A program made the translations under genes and the position numbers. A stretch of DNA of 14,257 nt, from positions 1 through 14,257 of the forward strand of contig JAGZUF010000037.1 of NCBI GenBank assembly GCA_018380115.1, written 5' to 3'. The notes under the pieces are model-generated. The model worked only from the letters and a program-made list of their open reading frames with translations. It searched no databases and was not told where the DNA came from. The DNA comes from Oscillospiraceae bacterium (lineage in GTDB: Bacteria; Bacillota; Clostridia; Oscillospirales; Ruminococcaceae). This document shows positions 7,270-14,150 of this stretch, piece after piece. Positions within the stretch are counted from its first letter, which is position 1. Each line of letters begins with the position of its first letter.

Positions 7270-7279
7270 GGTGTATAAT
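7250..7279 (+). promoter_or_regulatory. Promoter of the esterase-RarA unit
   Basis: TTGTCA (7250-7255), 18-bp spacer, perfect TATAAT (7274-7279). Transcription would begin near 7286 and reach the AAGGAGG of the esterase within about 30 nt. The spacer is almost wholly one arm of the inverted repeat at 7230-7269. Confidence 0.7.
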
Positions 7280-7324
7280 AAAGCTGCCGAAACACAACGC
7301 ATCAAAAAGGAGGGGGCCTTGCCC

Positions 7325-8167
7325 ATGGCATATATCGATTGCAAGCTGAAAAGCCAGCTTTTGCAGAGGACGGTGGCAGTGAAGCTGTATTTCCCTACAG
7401 ACCTGCCCGCCGAAGTGGGCAACACGGTGAAGGGCGTGCTGACGCTGCTGCACGGATACACCAACTGCGGGGAGGATTGGCTGCAAATGACGTCTGCCGC
7501 GCGATATGCGGCGGACAACGGCCTTGTTCTCATCATTCCGGATTGTGACAATTCCTTTTATCAGAACATGGTATACGGCGGGGCGTATTATTCCTTTATG
7601 ACGGAAGAGCTGCCGCTTCTGCTGCGCACCATTTTCCGCCTTTCGCCCCCGCGCAGCCAGAATTACATTGCGGGGCTTTCCATGGGCGGGTACGGCGCGC
7701 TGTATCTGGGCCTTTCCCGCCCGGACATCTGGGCGGGCTGCGCCAGTTTTTCCGGCGCGGTGGACCTTGCCCTGATGCTGCGCGACCCATCCGTGCCCGG
7801 CGTGCGCGAGACGTTTGCGCCTATCTTTGGCGACGGCCTTGCCCTGCCGCCTGCAAGCAACCTGCACTATCTGGCCGGGCAGGCGGCGCAGCTTTCGCCC
7901 GCGCGCCAGCCGAAAATTTTGCTGACAAACGGCTTTCAGGATGAAGAGCCCTATTTCATTGCCATGCAGAACGATTCCCTGCATGAGACACTGCGCCGCC
8001 TGCCTCTGGCGAACTATAAGCGCCTGCAGTGGAACGGCGTGCACGAATGGAACTTCTGGGACAGAAGCCTTGTCTATGCGATTGATTACTTCTTTGCGCC
8101 CGGCTATGCGGCCAAAAAGCTGGGCGACTGGCGCAGCGGCGCCGTAGAGGCGGGCTGCGGCGCATAA
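7325..8167 (+). CDS. Alpha/beta-hydrolase esterase (EstA/tributyrin esterase-like)
   Basis: A 280-residue serine hydrolase of the esterase D-like group, including tributyrin, acetyl-xylan and feruloyl esterases, which cleave short acyl esters. The nucleophile elbow GLSMGGYGA gives S119. HGYTNCGEDW at 43-52 is the family's oxyanion-hole loop. D206 in NGFQDEEPYF and H240 in GVHEWNFWD are the likely remaining triad members. No signal peptide or membrane segment is seen, so it is probably cytoplasmic, which suits deacylation of imported sugars or small esters. The start at 7325 is preferred over the in-frame ATG at 7250 because AAAAAGGAGG lies just upstream and the earlier codon sits in the promoter. 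It precedes RarA by 38 bp, so the two are probably co-transcribed, although their functions have no obvious link. The exact substrate is not readable from sequence. Confidence 0.87.
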   Translation: MAYIDCKLKSQLLQRTVAVKLYFPTDLPAEVGNTVKGVLTLLHGYTNCGEDWLQMTSAARYAADNGLVLIIPDCDNSFYQNMVYGGAYYSFMTEELPLLLRTIFRLSPPRSQNYIAGLSMGGYGALYLGLSRPDIWAGCASFSGAVDLALMLRDPSVPGVRETFAPIFGDGLALPPASNLHYLAGQAAQLSPARQPKILLTNGFQDEEPYFIAMQNDSLHETLRRLPLANYKRLQWNGVHEWNFWDRSLVYAIDYFFAPGYAAKKLGDWRSGAVEAGCGA

Positions 8168-8205
8168 CGCGCCGCGCAAATATACAAGAAAAGGAGGGGC
8201 GGCCA

Positions 8206-9465
8206 ATGAGCAGCCCTTTGGCGGACAGGCTGCGCCCGCGCACGCTGGACGAGGTGTGCGGCCAGCGCCATTTGCTGGCGCCGGGGTGCGTTTTCCGCCG
8301 CGCGGTAAGCGGCCCGCGTGTACCCAACATGATATTTTACGGCCCGCCGGGCGTGGGCAAGACGACGGTGGCGCGCATTCTTGCAAAGCAAAGCGGCATG
8401 CTGCTGCACCAGCTGAACGGCACCAGCGCGGGCACAGCAGACATCAAAAGCGTGCTGGCGGATGTGGGCACCTTCGGCGCGCACAGCGGCGTTCTTTTGT
8501 ATTTGGACGAGATACAGTACCTGAACAAAAAGCAGCAGCAGAGCCTGCTGGAGTGCCTGGAGGACGGCAGTGTCACGCTGATAGCCTCCACCACAGAAAA
8601 CCCGTATTTCTATGTGTACAACGCGCTTTTATCGCGCGCGGCGGTGTTCGAGTTCAAGCCTCTTTCGCACGCGGACGTTCTGCAGGGGCTGAAAAACGCC
8701 CTGCGCCGCCTTTCCGATGAGGGTATGCCTGTGCGCGCCGAGGAGGGCGCGCTGGAGCTGCTGGCGGAAAGCTGCGGCGGCGATATGCGCAAGGCGCTGG
8801 GCAATTTGGAATTTGCCGTGCTGGCTGCGAGGGAACAGGATGACGGGCGCCTTGTGACGCGGCAGGACGCTGCGGGCGCTGCGCCGCGCGGCGCCATGCG
8901 GTATGACAAAAGCGGCGACGGCCATTACGACTGCATCTCGGCCCTGCAGAAAAGCATCCGCGGGTCGGACCCGGACGCCGCGGTGCATTACCTTGCGCGC
9001 ATTTTGGAGGGGGGCGACATGCTCTCGGCCTGCAGACGGCTGCTGGTGATAGCGGCAGAGGACGTAGGCCTCGCCTACCCCATGGCCATGGCGGTGACAA
9101 AGGCCTGTGTGGACAGCGCCCTGCAGCTTGGCATGCCGGAGGCGCAGCTTCCCCTTGCCGAGGCCGCCATCCTGCTGGCAACTGCGCCCAAAAGCAACAG
9201 CGCGCACAACGCCATTCTGAAGGCGGCTGCGGATATCCGCGCGGGCAAGGCAGGGCCTGTGCCGCGCCAGCTTCAAAACAGGCATTTTGACGGTGAGGAC
9301 GCTGCTGTAAAGGGTCAGAACTATTTGTATCCGCACGATTATGCGAACCACTGGGTGGCCCAGCAGTACCTGCCGGACGAATTGCGCGGCACGGTGTACT
9401 ATGAATACGGCGACAATAAAACAGAGCAGGCGGCCAAAGCCTATTGGCAGAAGGTCAAGGGGTAG
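8206..9465 (+). CDS. rarA: Replication-associated recombination protein RarA (MgsA)
   Basis: A 419-residue AAA+ ATPase of the RarA/MgsA/WRNIP1 family, which acts at stalled replication forks and single-stranded DNA ends and is related to clamp loaders. Seen: N-terminal PLADRLRPRTLDEVCGQ; Walker A GPPGVGKTT with K52; Walker B LLYLDEIQYL with D101-E102; sensor segment TTENPYF at 129-135; and ALLSR with the arginine finger R144. The C-terminal half has the family's tetramerisation region, including HYDCISALQKSIRGSDPDAA, ARILEGGD and AAEDVGLAYP, and the end motif LYPHDY. Length matches the usual 420-445. The ATG follows AAAAGGAGGGG, and the esterase stop lies 38 bp upstream. It is complete. A copy of the interspersed element begins about 50 bp after its stop. 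Confidence 0.95.
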   Translation: MSSPLADRLRPRTLDEVCGQRHLLAPGCVFRRAVSGPRVPNMIFYGPPGVGKTTVARILAKQSGMLLHQLNGTSAGTADIKSVLADVGTFGAHSGVLLYLDEIQYLNKKQQQSLLECLEDGSVTLIASTTENPYFYVYNALLSRAAVFEFKPLSHADVLQGLKNALRRLSDEGMPVRAEEGALELLAESCGGDMRKALGNLEFAVLAAREQDDGRLVTRQDAAGAAPRGAMRYDKSGDGHYDCISALQKSIRGSDPDAAVHYLARILEGGDMLSACRRLLVIAAEDVGLAYPMAMAVTKACVDSALQLGMPEAQLPLAEAAILLATAPKSNSAHNAILKAAADIRAGKAGPVPRQLQNRHFDGEDAAVKGQNYLYPHDYANHWVAQQYLPDELRGTVYYEYGDNKTEQAAKAYWQKVKG

Positions 9466-9513
9466 CGGCGGCCTGCGCCCTGCGACCGGCTGCGGAAAAG
9501 CGCGCCGGCCTGT

Positions 9514-9740
9514 TTGTTGGTTTCGGAAACCGCCGGCTGAGCCGGTGGAGATATCCCGTAAAAAGGCTTTCGCTTCCGGCATCGGGCGAAGCGGGGCGCT
9601 GACATGAAAGCCCCGATAAAAGAAGGCTGCTGGAACGGCGAACGCACGCTTGCGGTCTGCAGGGCATGTATTGCAAGAGAAATAGAATTCAGTGCGTCTT
9701 GAGACGCCTGCCCAAGCTATCGGCTCAGCCGGTGGCTGTG
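9514..9740 (+). repeat. Structured interspersed element, copy B
   Basis: This occupies most of the gap between rarA and the glycosidase (9466-9798), where I see no gene. Parts in order: a hairpin CCGGC-TGA-GCCGG (9533-9545); the shared core GTAAAAAGGCTTTCGCTTCC then GGCATCGGGCGAAGCGGGG (about 9558-9592) with a GCTTC/GAAGC stem; a 100-nt segment containing CTGCAGGGCA and ending in GAATTCAGT; hairpin GCGTC-TTGA-GACGC (9694-9707); and a terminal hairpin CGGCT-C-AGCCG (9721-9731). The 11-mers at 9534-9544 and 9721-9731 are exact reverse complements. Compared with copies A and C it lacks about 28 bp carrying one small hairpin. The rest of the gap holds only a GC-rich stem (about 9766-9783) and the glycosidase ribosome site; I see no convincing promoter. 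Confidence 0.78.
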
Positions 9741-9798
9741 ATTCATCTTCCATGGCCACACAGGCCGGGGGCGCAGGCCCCGGAAAGGAGGCGCCTGC

Positions 9799-12216
9799 AT
9801 GAGGCGCACAGAGAAATACGGCACGCCTGCAGCGCAGCTTCGCGCCCTGACGCTGCAGGAAAAGGCATCGCTTTTGAGCGGGCGCGGCTTCTGGCGCACA
9901 AAGGCCATACCGGAAAAGGGCGTAAAAAGCCTGTTCATGGCGGACGGGCCGCACGGCGTGCGCAAAGAGGACAAGCTGCACGCGCGCCGCAACGGCGGCG
10001 CCAGCGTGCCCGCCACCTGCTTTCCCTGTGAGGGCACGCTGGCGTGTTCGTTCGACGTACACCTTGCGCGTCGCGTGGGGCAGGCCATGGGGGAAGAAGC
10101 TGCGGCCCAGGGCGTGGGCCTTCTTCTGGGGCCGGGGCTGAATATGAAGCGCAGCCCCCTTTGCGGGCGGAACTTTGAATATTTTTCCGAAGACCCCCTG
10201 CTTGCCGCCGCGCTGGGGCAGGCCATGGTGGAGGGGATTCAGGCGGCGGGCGTGGGCGCATGCGTGAAGCATTTTGCAGTGAACAATCAGGAGGAAAAGC
10301 GCATGAGCATTTCCGCCGAGGTGGACGAGCGCGCGCTGCGTGAAATTTACCTGCGCGCCTTTGAGCTGGTAGTGAAGGGTGCAAAGCCTGCCGCCGTGAT
10401 GGCAAGCTATAACAAGGTGAACGGCACCTATGTCTGCGAGCACATGCAGCTTCTGCGGCAAATTTTGCGCGGAGAATGGGGCTATCAGGGCCTTGTGATG
10501 AGCGATTGGGGCGCCGTGGCCTCGCGCCCGGCGGGCGTTGCCGCCGGGCTGGACCTGGAGATGCCGTCCTCCGGCGGCATCAACGACAGGGCCGTGGTGC
10601 GCGCCGTGCGCAGCGGCGCGCTGAGCGAAAGGGCTGTGGACGAAGCTGCGCTGCGCGTGCTGCGCGCGGCAGACCGCTATGCCCTGCCCGCGGTGCGCCG
10701 CGCGCCTGCGCCGCCCGCGGCGCACCATGCGCTTGCCGTGCAGGCTGCGGCCCAAAGCGCCGTGCTTTTGAAGAATAACGGCCTGCTGCCGCTGGCTGAA
10801 GGGGCGGATGTGGCCGTGGTGGGCGCGCTGGCTGGGCCGGCCTTCAAGTATCAGGGCGCAGGCAGCAGCTTTGTGAACGCCGCCCGCCCGGAAAACCTTT
10901 TGCAGGCTTTGCGCGCGGCGGGGCACAGGGTGCGCTATGAGCCGGGCTATTCTGTACAGCAGGGCCGCGGCAGCGCTGCGCTGGCAGCGCGCGCCGTGCA
11001 TCTGGCAAAGCGGGCCCATACGGTAGTGTACTGCATGGGCCTGACAGACCTGTATGAGACGGAGGGGTATGACCGCCCCCACCTCCGCCTTCCAGCAGAC
11101 CAGCTTGCCCTTCTGCGCCGCCTTGCCGCGGTGAATCCGCGTGTGGCGGTGGTGCTGGCCGCGGGCGGCCCGGTGGAGACGGGCTGGATGAAATATGCAG
11201 GTGCCGTTCTGTATATGGGCCTTGCGGGTGAGGGTGCGGGCGAGGCGGCGCGCAGGCTTTTGTACGGCGTGCAGGCGCCCAGCGGCAGGCTGGCGGAAAC
11301 GTGGCCCCTGCGCCTTTCCGACACCCCGGCCTGGCGCCACTTTCCCATGGGCCCGCGCAGCGTGAGCTATAATGAGAGCATTTACATCGGTTACCGCTAT
11401 TACGACAAAGCAGGCGCCGGTGTGGCCTTTCCGTTCGGCTACGGCCTTTCCTATACCTCATTCGCCTATTCCGGCCTGCAGCTTTCCACCGAGAACCTGG
11501 CCCGGCACGAGGCGCTGGCACTTTCGTTCCGCGTGCGCAACACCGGCGCGCGCGCCGGGCGTGAGACGGCGCAGGTGTATTTTTCGCATACAGACCCAAG
11601 CGCCCATCAGCCGGTGCGCACACTGGCGGGCTTTGCCGGGGTAGAACTGGCCCCCGGTGAGGAAAAAGCAGTGCGCATTGTGGTGCCGCGCACGGCATTC
11701 GAATGCTGGGACGCAGGACGGGGCCGCTTTGTGGTGGAGGCAGGGCCCTACGAGGTGTGCGTGGGCCCCGACGGCCGCACGCTGCCGCTGCGCGCCGCGC
11801 TGATGGTGCAGGGCGACACGCTGCTTTTGCCGCATGTGCACAGTGCGGCGGGCCCCTATGGCCATTTCCGGGGCAACGCTTTTCCGGATGAAGCGTTTGA
11901 AGAGCTTTTGGGCAGGCGTCTGCCCGGCCCGAACCGGGCGCCCGCGCGCGGCAGCTATGGGCCGGACACCACGCTGGGCGAGATGAACGGCGCGCCTGCG
12001 CGCGCTGTTTCAAGGCTGGCCTTTCTCGTGGCGCGCTGCGGCCTGCGCTTTTCCAAAAATCCGGCGGTGAACCGGCGCGTCAGCCTCGCCAGCACGCGGG
12101 ACCTTCCTTTCAAAAACGTGCGCTTGAATGTGGGCGCTGTGCTGGGTGAGGGCGGCGTGCAGGCTCTTTTGCGCCTTTTGAACGGCGCGCACGGCAGAGG
12201 CAGACGGGCTAAATGA
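9799..12216 (+). CDS. Glycoside hydrolase family 3 beta-glycosidase
   Basis: An 805-residue GH3 enzyme that releases terminal beta-linked sugars, typically glucose, by a retaining mechanism. The N-terminal barrel (about 10-290) carries MADGPHGVRKE, KHFAVNNQE, ASYNKVNGTYVCE and VMSDWGAV; D236 is the expected nucleophile. The alpha/beta sandwich (about 320-520) has LLKNNGLLPL and ETEGYDRPHLRLP (E420-R426), where the general acid is usually found. PFGYGLSYTSF and the later GRETAQVYF and PGEEKAVRI mark the C-terminal fibronectin-III-like domain (about 570-650). No signal peptide is seen, so it probably acts in the cytoplasm on imported oligosaccharides. The ATG follows AAAGGAGG at 7 nt. The last 130 residues include the usual TTLGEM helix region and a basic tail. 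No transporter or regulator lies beside it. The substrate (beta-glucoside, xyloside or other) is undetermined. Confidence 0.94.
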   Translation: MRRTEKYGTPAAQLRALTLQEKASLLSGRGFWRTKAIPEKGVKSLFMADGPHGVRKEDKLHARRNGGASVPATCFPCEGTLACSFDVHLARRVGQAMGEEAAAQGVGLLLGPGLNMKRSPLCGRNFEYFSEDPLLAAALGQAMVEGIQAAGVGACVKHFAVNNQEEKRMSISAEVDERALREIYLRAFELVVKGAKPAAVMASYNKVNGTYVCEHMQLLRQILRGEWGYQGLVMSDWGAVASRPAGVAAGLDLEMPSSGGINDRAVVRAVRSGALSERAVDEAALRVLRAADRYALPAVRRAPAPPAAHHALAVQAAAQSAVLLKNNGLLPLAEGADVAVVGALAGPAFKYQGAGSSFVNAARPENLLQALRAAGHRVRYEPGYSVQQGRGSAALAARAVHLAKRAHTVVYCMGLTDLYETEGYDRPHLRLPADQLALLRRLAAVNPRVAVVLAAGGPVETGWMKYAGAVLYMGLAGEGAGEAARRLLYGVQAPSGRLAETWPLRLSDTPAWRHFPMGPRSVSYNESIYIGYRYYDKAGAGVAFPFGYGLSYTSFAYSGLQLSTENLARHEALALSFRVRNTGARAGRETAQVYFSHTDPSAHQPVRTLAGFAGVELAPGEEKAVRIVVPRTAFECWDAGRGRFVVEAGPYEVCVGPDGRTLPLRAALMVQGDTLLLPHVHSAAGPYGHFRGNAFPDEAFEELLGRRLPGPNRAPARGSYGPDTTLGEMNGAPARAVSRLAFLVARCGLRFSKNPAVNRRVSLASTRDLPFKNVRLNVGAVLGEGGVQALLRLLNGAHGRGRRAK

Positions 12217-12219
12217 CAG

Positions 12220-12252
12220 AAAAAGGGGGCGCGCCCGTCTGGGCGCGCCCCC
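12220..12252. terminator. Bidirectional terminator after the glycosidase
   Basis: A perfect 12-bp stem GGGGGCGCGCCC (12225-12236) / GGGCGCGCCCCC (12241-12252) with loop GTCT. Five A on its left (12220-12224) become a U tract on the minus strand, while the plus-strand side has only CCTTGTGC. It is therefore a better terminator for leftward transcripts, such as from the candidate small ORF at 12293-12481, and probably also ends the glycosidase transcript. Confidence 0.75.
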
Positions 12253-12292
12253 TTGTGCAAAACGGGGAGGGGAAGCCGTGCGCTGTGTGCGT

Positions 12293-12481
12293 TTATATCA
12301 GTTCCTGCCCACAAAAGCGCGCATGGCTTTCTTTTTCTTCTTCGCTGGAAAGGCGCATGTTTCTTGCGCCGCAGGCCGTGTGTGTTTCCTGCGGTGTATG
12401 CGCCGTGTGTGCGCCGGGGCGAATTTGCCCCGTTGCAAGCTGCGAAAAGCGGTGCATGTTTTTTCTGTGCGGAAAATGCAT
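12293..12481 (-). CDS. Candidate small protein, 62 residues, unknown
   Basis: I do not recognise this protein. The case for it is positional: GAGGAGGG lies 7 nt before the ATG, and 40 nt after the stop is a hairpin with a U tract in the same orientation. The product is hydrophilic, His-rich at its start (MHFPHRKNMHRF) and ends in an acidic helix-like tail (LSSEEEKESHARFCGQELI) with two cysteines; it has no membrane segment. Upstream on the minus strand, possible promoter elements are weak (TTTCTG, 16 bp, TAAAAT near 12545-12575). The rest of 12253-12628 shows no better gene on either strand. Chance ORFs of this size are common in GC-rich DNA. Confidence 0.42.
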   Translation of the reverse strand: MHFPHRKNMHRFSQLATGQIRPGAHTAHTPQETHTACGARNMRLSSEEEKESHARFCGQELI

Positions 12482-12628
12482 GTGTGTGCCCTCCTCGCAG
12501 TTATAAGGTTCCCACGGCGCCGCGCTTTATGCCGGATGGAAAATTTTACATATGAAAAAGGGCGCAGAAACGGCAGGCAGGGGAAACCTCCTTTCCTATC
12601 CTTATGGACTGGTTTCGGCCGCCGTGAA

Positions 12629-12882
12629 GGTCAAGTCCCCGGCAAAGCCGGGGCTGGGGCCAGCCTTCGAAGGATCTCATACCGGCAAGCCTCTAGAGGG
12701 GCTGCCTAATTCTGTCTATTGCCCCGCTTGCACAGCAGCCTGCAAACGGGCGGCTCTTGCCCTGGCATTAACTTTTGCAAACCGTAACGTTGCTGTTTCT
12801 TTCTCGCTTTTCTCAATACCTGAAGCGAAAGCCTTTTACTCTCCCAAGCGGAGCTGGGGGCTTATATTGCGAAAGCATACAA
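12629..12882 (-). repeat. Structured interspersed element, copy C (complete)
   Basis: Minus-strand copy of the element seen at 9514-9740 and across the window ends. In its own 5'-3' sense: TTGTATGCTTTCGC (ending at 12882); hairpin CCCCAGC-TCC-GCTTGGG (12843-12859); GAGAGTAAAAGGCTTTCGCTT with a long stem closed by AAGCGAGAAAG; a segment with GTTTGCAGG and TGTGCAAGCGG; CCCTCTAGAGGCTTGCCGG (about 12684-12701); hairpin CCTTCGAAGG; and terminal hairpin CCCCGGC-TTT-GCCGGGG. Distances between landmarks match the other copies within a few bases. No ORF in it has a ribosome site or family likeness. Confidence 0.78.
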
Positions 12883-12915
12883 AAGAAAAAGGAGAAAGGC
12901 AGGCCCTTCCCCTTT

Positions 12916-13260
12916 TCAATTTTTTTGCCCATGCGCTTTTATGTGCTTTACCCACAAAATCTTCAAAAGGAAGCCGGTGCACAGCCTTATGCAAATACAA
13001 AGGTAGAACGGAAGCTGGTGCATCAGGCTGTTCTCTGCCGTAAAAAGCAGGATAAGCAAAAGGTCGGCGCCGCACAGCAGCAGGGAGACAGCCGCTTTGC
13101 AGCGCGGGCTGTGCCGCTCGTCCCAGACATAGGCCGGAAGCCATATGCACAGGCTTGCCACAGCCCAGACGCCGGGCCATCCGGCCCGGAAACCGGGAAG
13201 CAGCAGAAATACGGCGGTGAACACAAGCGCCGGCACACCGGCCTTCCAGTGCAGCTTCAT
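12916..13260 (-). CDS. Small four-helix membrane protein, unknown
   Basis: I do not recognise the family. The 114-residue product has four likely membrane helices: about 8-25 (VPALVFTAVFLLLPGF), 30-46 (GVWAVASLCIWLPAYVW), 56-76 (KAAVSLLLCGADLLLILLF) and 84-104 (LPFYLCICIRLCTGFLLKIL). It has short loops and a basic C-terminus (KHIKAHGQKN), so it is an inner-membrane protein. The start at 13260 is chosen over the longer frame to 13383 because CAGGAGGTG lies 7 nt upstream and the extension is hydrophilic and unlike the rest. A promoter at 13368-13396 gives a leader of about 100 nt. Its stop lies about 35 bp from the end of element copy C. It appears to be single-gene and intact. Confidence 0.65.
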   Translation of the reverse strand: MKLHWKAGVPALVFTAVFLLLPGFRAGWPGVWAVASLCIWLPAYVWDERHSPRCKAAVSLLLCGADLLLILLFTAENSLMHQLPFYLCICIRLCTGFLLKILWVKHIKAHGQKN

Positions 13261-13367
13261 GCTTTCACACCTCCTGCCCTGTGCCGCTGTGTTCCGCTTT
13301 GCCGTCCCATTGGAACCGCCTTCTGTCCCTTTCAAAAATTCCATTTCGGATGGATGTCCCTGATTTG

Positions 13368-13396
13368 ATTCTATCAATGTCAATCTGCTTTATCAA
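13368..13396 (-). promoter_or_regulatory. Promoter of the small membrane protein gene
   Basis: Minus strand: TTGATA (13391-13396), 17-bp spacer, TAGAAT (13368-13373), within an AT-rich stretch. The start point would be near 13361. A second TTGACA inside the spacer region (13377-13382) has no matching -10 at good spacing. Confidence 0.55.
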
Positions 13397-13432
13397 TTTA
13401 TGTGAAGAAATTTGCAAATAATGTAAAAGCTC

Positions 13433-13461
13433 AAAAATAACTTTGTCTGAAACAGACAAAG
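13433..13461. terminator. Intrinsic terminator in AT-rich spacer
   Basis: CTTTGTCTG (13441-13449), AAA, CAGACAAAG (13453-13461): a perfect 9-bp stem with a 3-base loop. The minus strand continues TTATTTTT, a good U tract; the plus strand continues CCCTTTT. No protein gene ends here on either strand, so it may close a small RNA or insulate the two promoters on either side. Confidence 0.65.
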
Positions 13462-13592
13462 CCCTTTTGCATGGCGGGGACGCAAATATTTTTCATGCGT
13501 TTCTGCCGGATGCTTGACAGCGAATGACTGGGCAAAAAAGAAACAGGTTTCTGTGAATTTGTCATTTTAATCAGAATTTACCAACAAAATAA

Positions 13593-13621
13593 TTGCTTTT
13601 TGGTTATACAAGCACTATAAT
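13593..13621 (+). promoter_or_regulatory. Strong promoter of the YegP-like gene
   Basis: TTGCTT (13593-13598), 17-bp spacer, perfect TATAAT (13616-13621). Transcription would start near 13628; a small stem GGCGG/CCGCC follows in the leader before the GAAGGGGG ribosome site. Between this and the leftward promoter at 13396 there is AT-rich DNA without a protein gene. Confidence 0.75.
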
Positions 13622-13681
13622 GAAAGCAACAAGAGGCGGGCGTGTCCGCCCTGCCCAACTGTGTGAAGGGGGCCCAGGCCT

Positions 13682-14062
13682 ATGGGTAAATTCGTAGTGT
13701 ATAAAACAGACACCGGATATCTGTTTCATCTGAAAGCGGGAAACGGGGAGACGATTGGCACTTCGGAAGTATATACCTCGCTGGCTGCATGCCGCACAGG
13801 CATTGCCAGTGTGCAGAAAAACGCGCCGTCCGCCGCAAAGGTGGATATGACCGTGGCCCTTGTGAAGGAGGCGGCCAGCCCCAAGTTTGAAGTATACCGC
13901 GATGCGGCGGGGCAGTTCCGCTTCCGGCTGAAGGCACAGAACGGAGAAATTGTGCTTGCAAGCGAGGGCTACACGGCCAAAGCCTCGTGTGAGCACGGCA
14001 TTTCCAGCGTGCGCAAAAACGCTGTGAACGCACTTGTAATAGAGCCGGCGCTTTCGCGCTGA
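13682..14062 (+). CDS. YegP/DUF1508 (UPF0339) tandem-repeat protein
   Basis: A 126-residue protein made of two DUF1508 repeats, as in E. coli YegP. Repeat 1 (about 2-47) reads GKFVVYKTDTGYLFHLKAGN then GETIGTSEVYTS and GIASVQKNA. Repeat 2 (about 67-113) reads PKFEVYRDAAGQFRFRLKAQ then NGEIVLASEGYTAKASCEHG and ISSVRKNA. Each repeat folds as a small beta-beta-alpha-type unit; the biochemical role of the family is not established. No signal peptide, so cytoplasmic. The ATG follows GAAGGGGG at about 9 nt and is the only reasonable start. A consensus-like promoter 60 bp upstream and two stable hairpins after the stop suggest a well-expressed single-gene unit. Nothing is missing. Confidence 0.92.
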   Translation: MGKFVVYKTDTGYLFHLKAGNGETIGTSEVYTSLAACRTGIASVQKNAPSAAKVDMTVALVKEAASPKFEVYRDAAGQFRFRLKAQNGEIVLASEGYTAKASCEHGISSVRKNAVNALVIEPALSR

Positions 14063-14065
14063 AGA

Positions 14066-14145
14066 ACGGCGCCGGGCCTTGCGGCCGGCGCCGTACCCTG
14101 CGGCCCCACGGGGCGTGCACCTGCATGCTGCACGCCCTGTGGGGC
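14066..14145 (+). terminator. Two tandem hairpins after the YegP-like gene
   Basis: Hairpin 1 (14066-14093): ACGGCGCCGG(G)CC-TTGC-GGCCGGCGCCGT with one bulged G. Hairpin 2 (14103-14145): GCCCCACGGGGCGTGCA pairs with TGCACGCCCTGTGGGGC over 17 bp with one G-U. Neither has a good T run, only TTGCCTTGT after the second, so they may stabilise the 3' end rather than terminate. They abut element copy A. Confidence 0.55.
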
Positions 14146-14150
14146 TTGCC

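Noticed and set aside
7250..7324. A 25-residue longer start for the esterase
   Set aside because: That start codon overlaps the -35 box; the ATG at 7325 has a strong AAGGAGG and the family-like N-terminus.
8629..11340. A 903-codon open frame on the minus strand
   Set aside because: It lies antisense to rarA and the glycosidase and crosses element copy B. It has no ribosome site or recognisable domain; long antisense frames are usual in GC-rich genes.
9514..12882. CRISPR array or integron attachment-site array
   Set aside because: The repeat copies are about 230-260 bp, far apart, in both orientations, with no short regular spacers, Cas genes or integron integrase.
12278..13043. Overlapping plus-strand frames of 143 and 163 codons
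   Set aside because: They have no ribosome site, no family likeness, and run through element copy C.
13261..13383. Upstream extension of the four-helix protein to 13383
   Set aside because: The added residues are hydrophilic and would place the start next to the -10 box; CAGGAGGTG before 13260 gives a better start.
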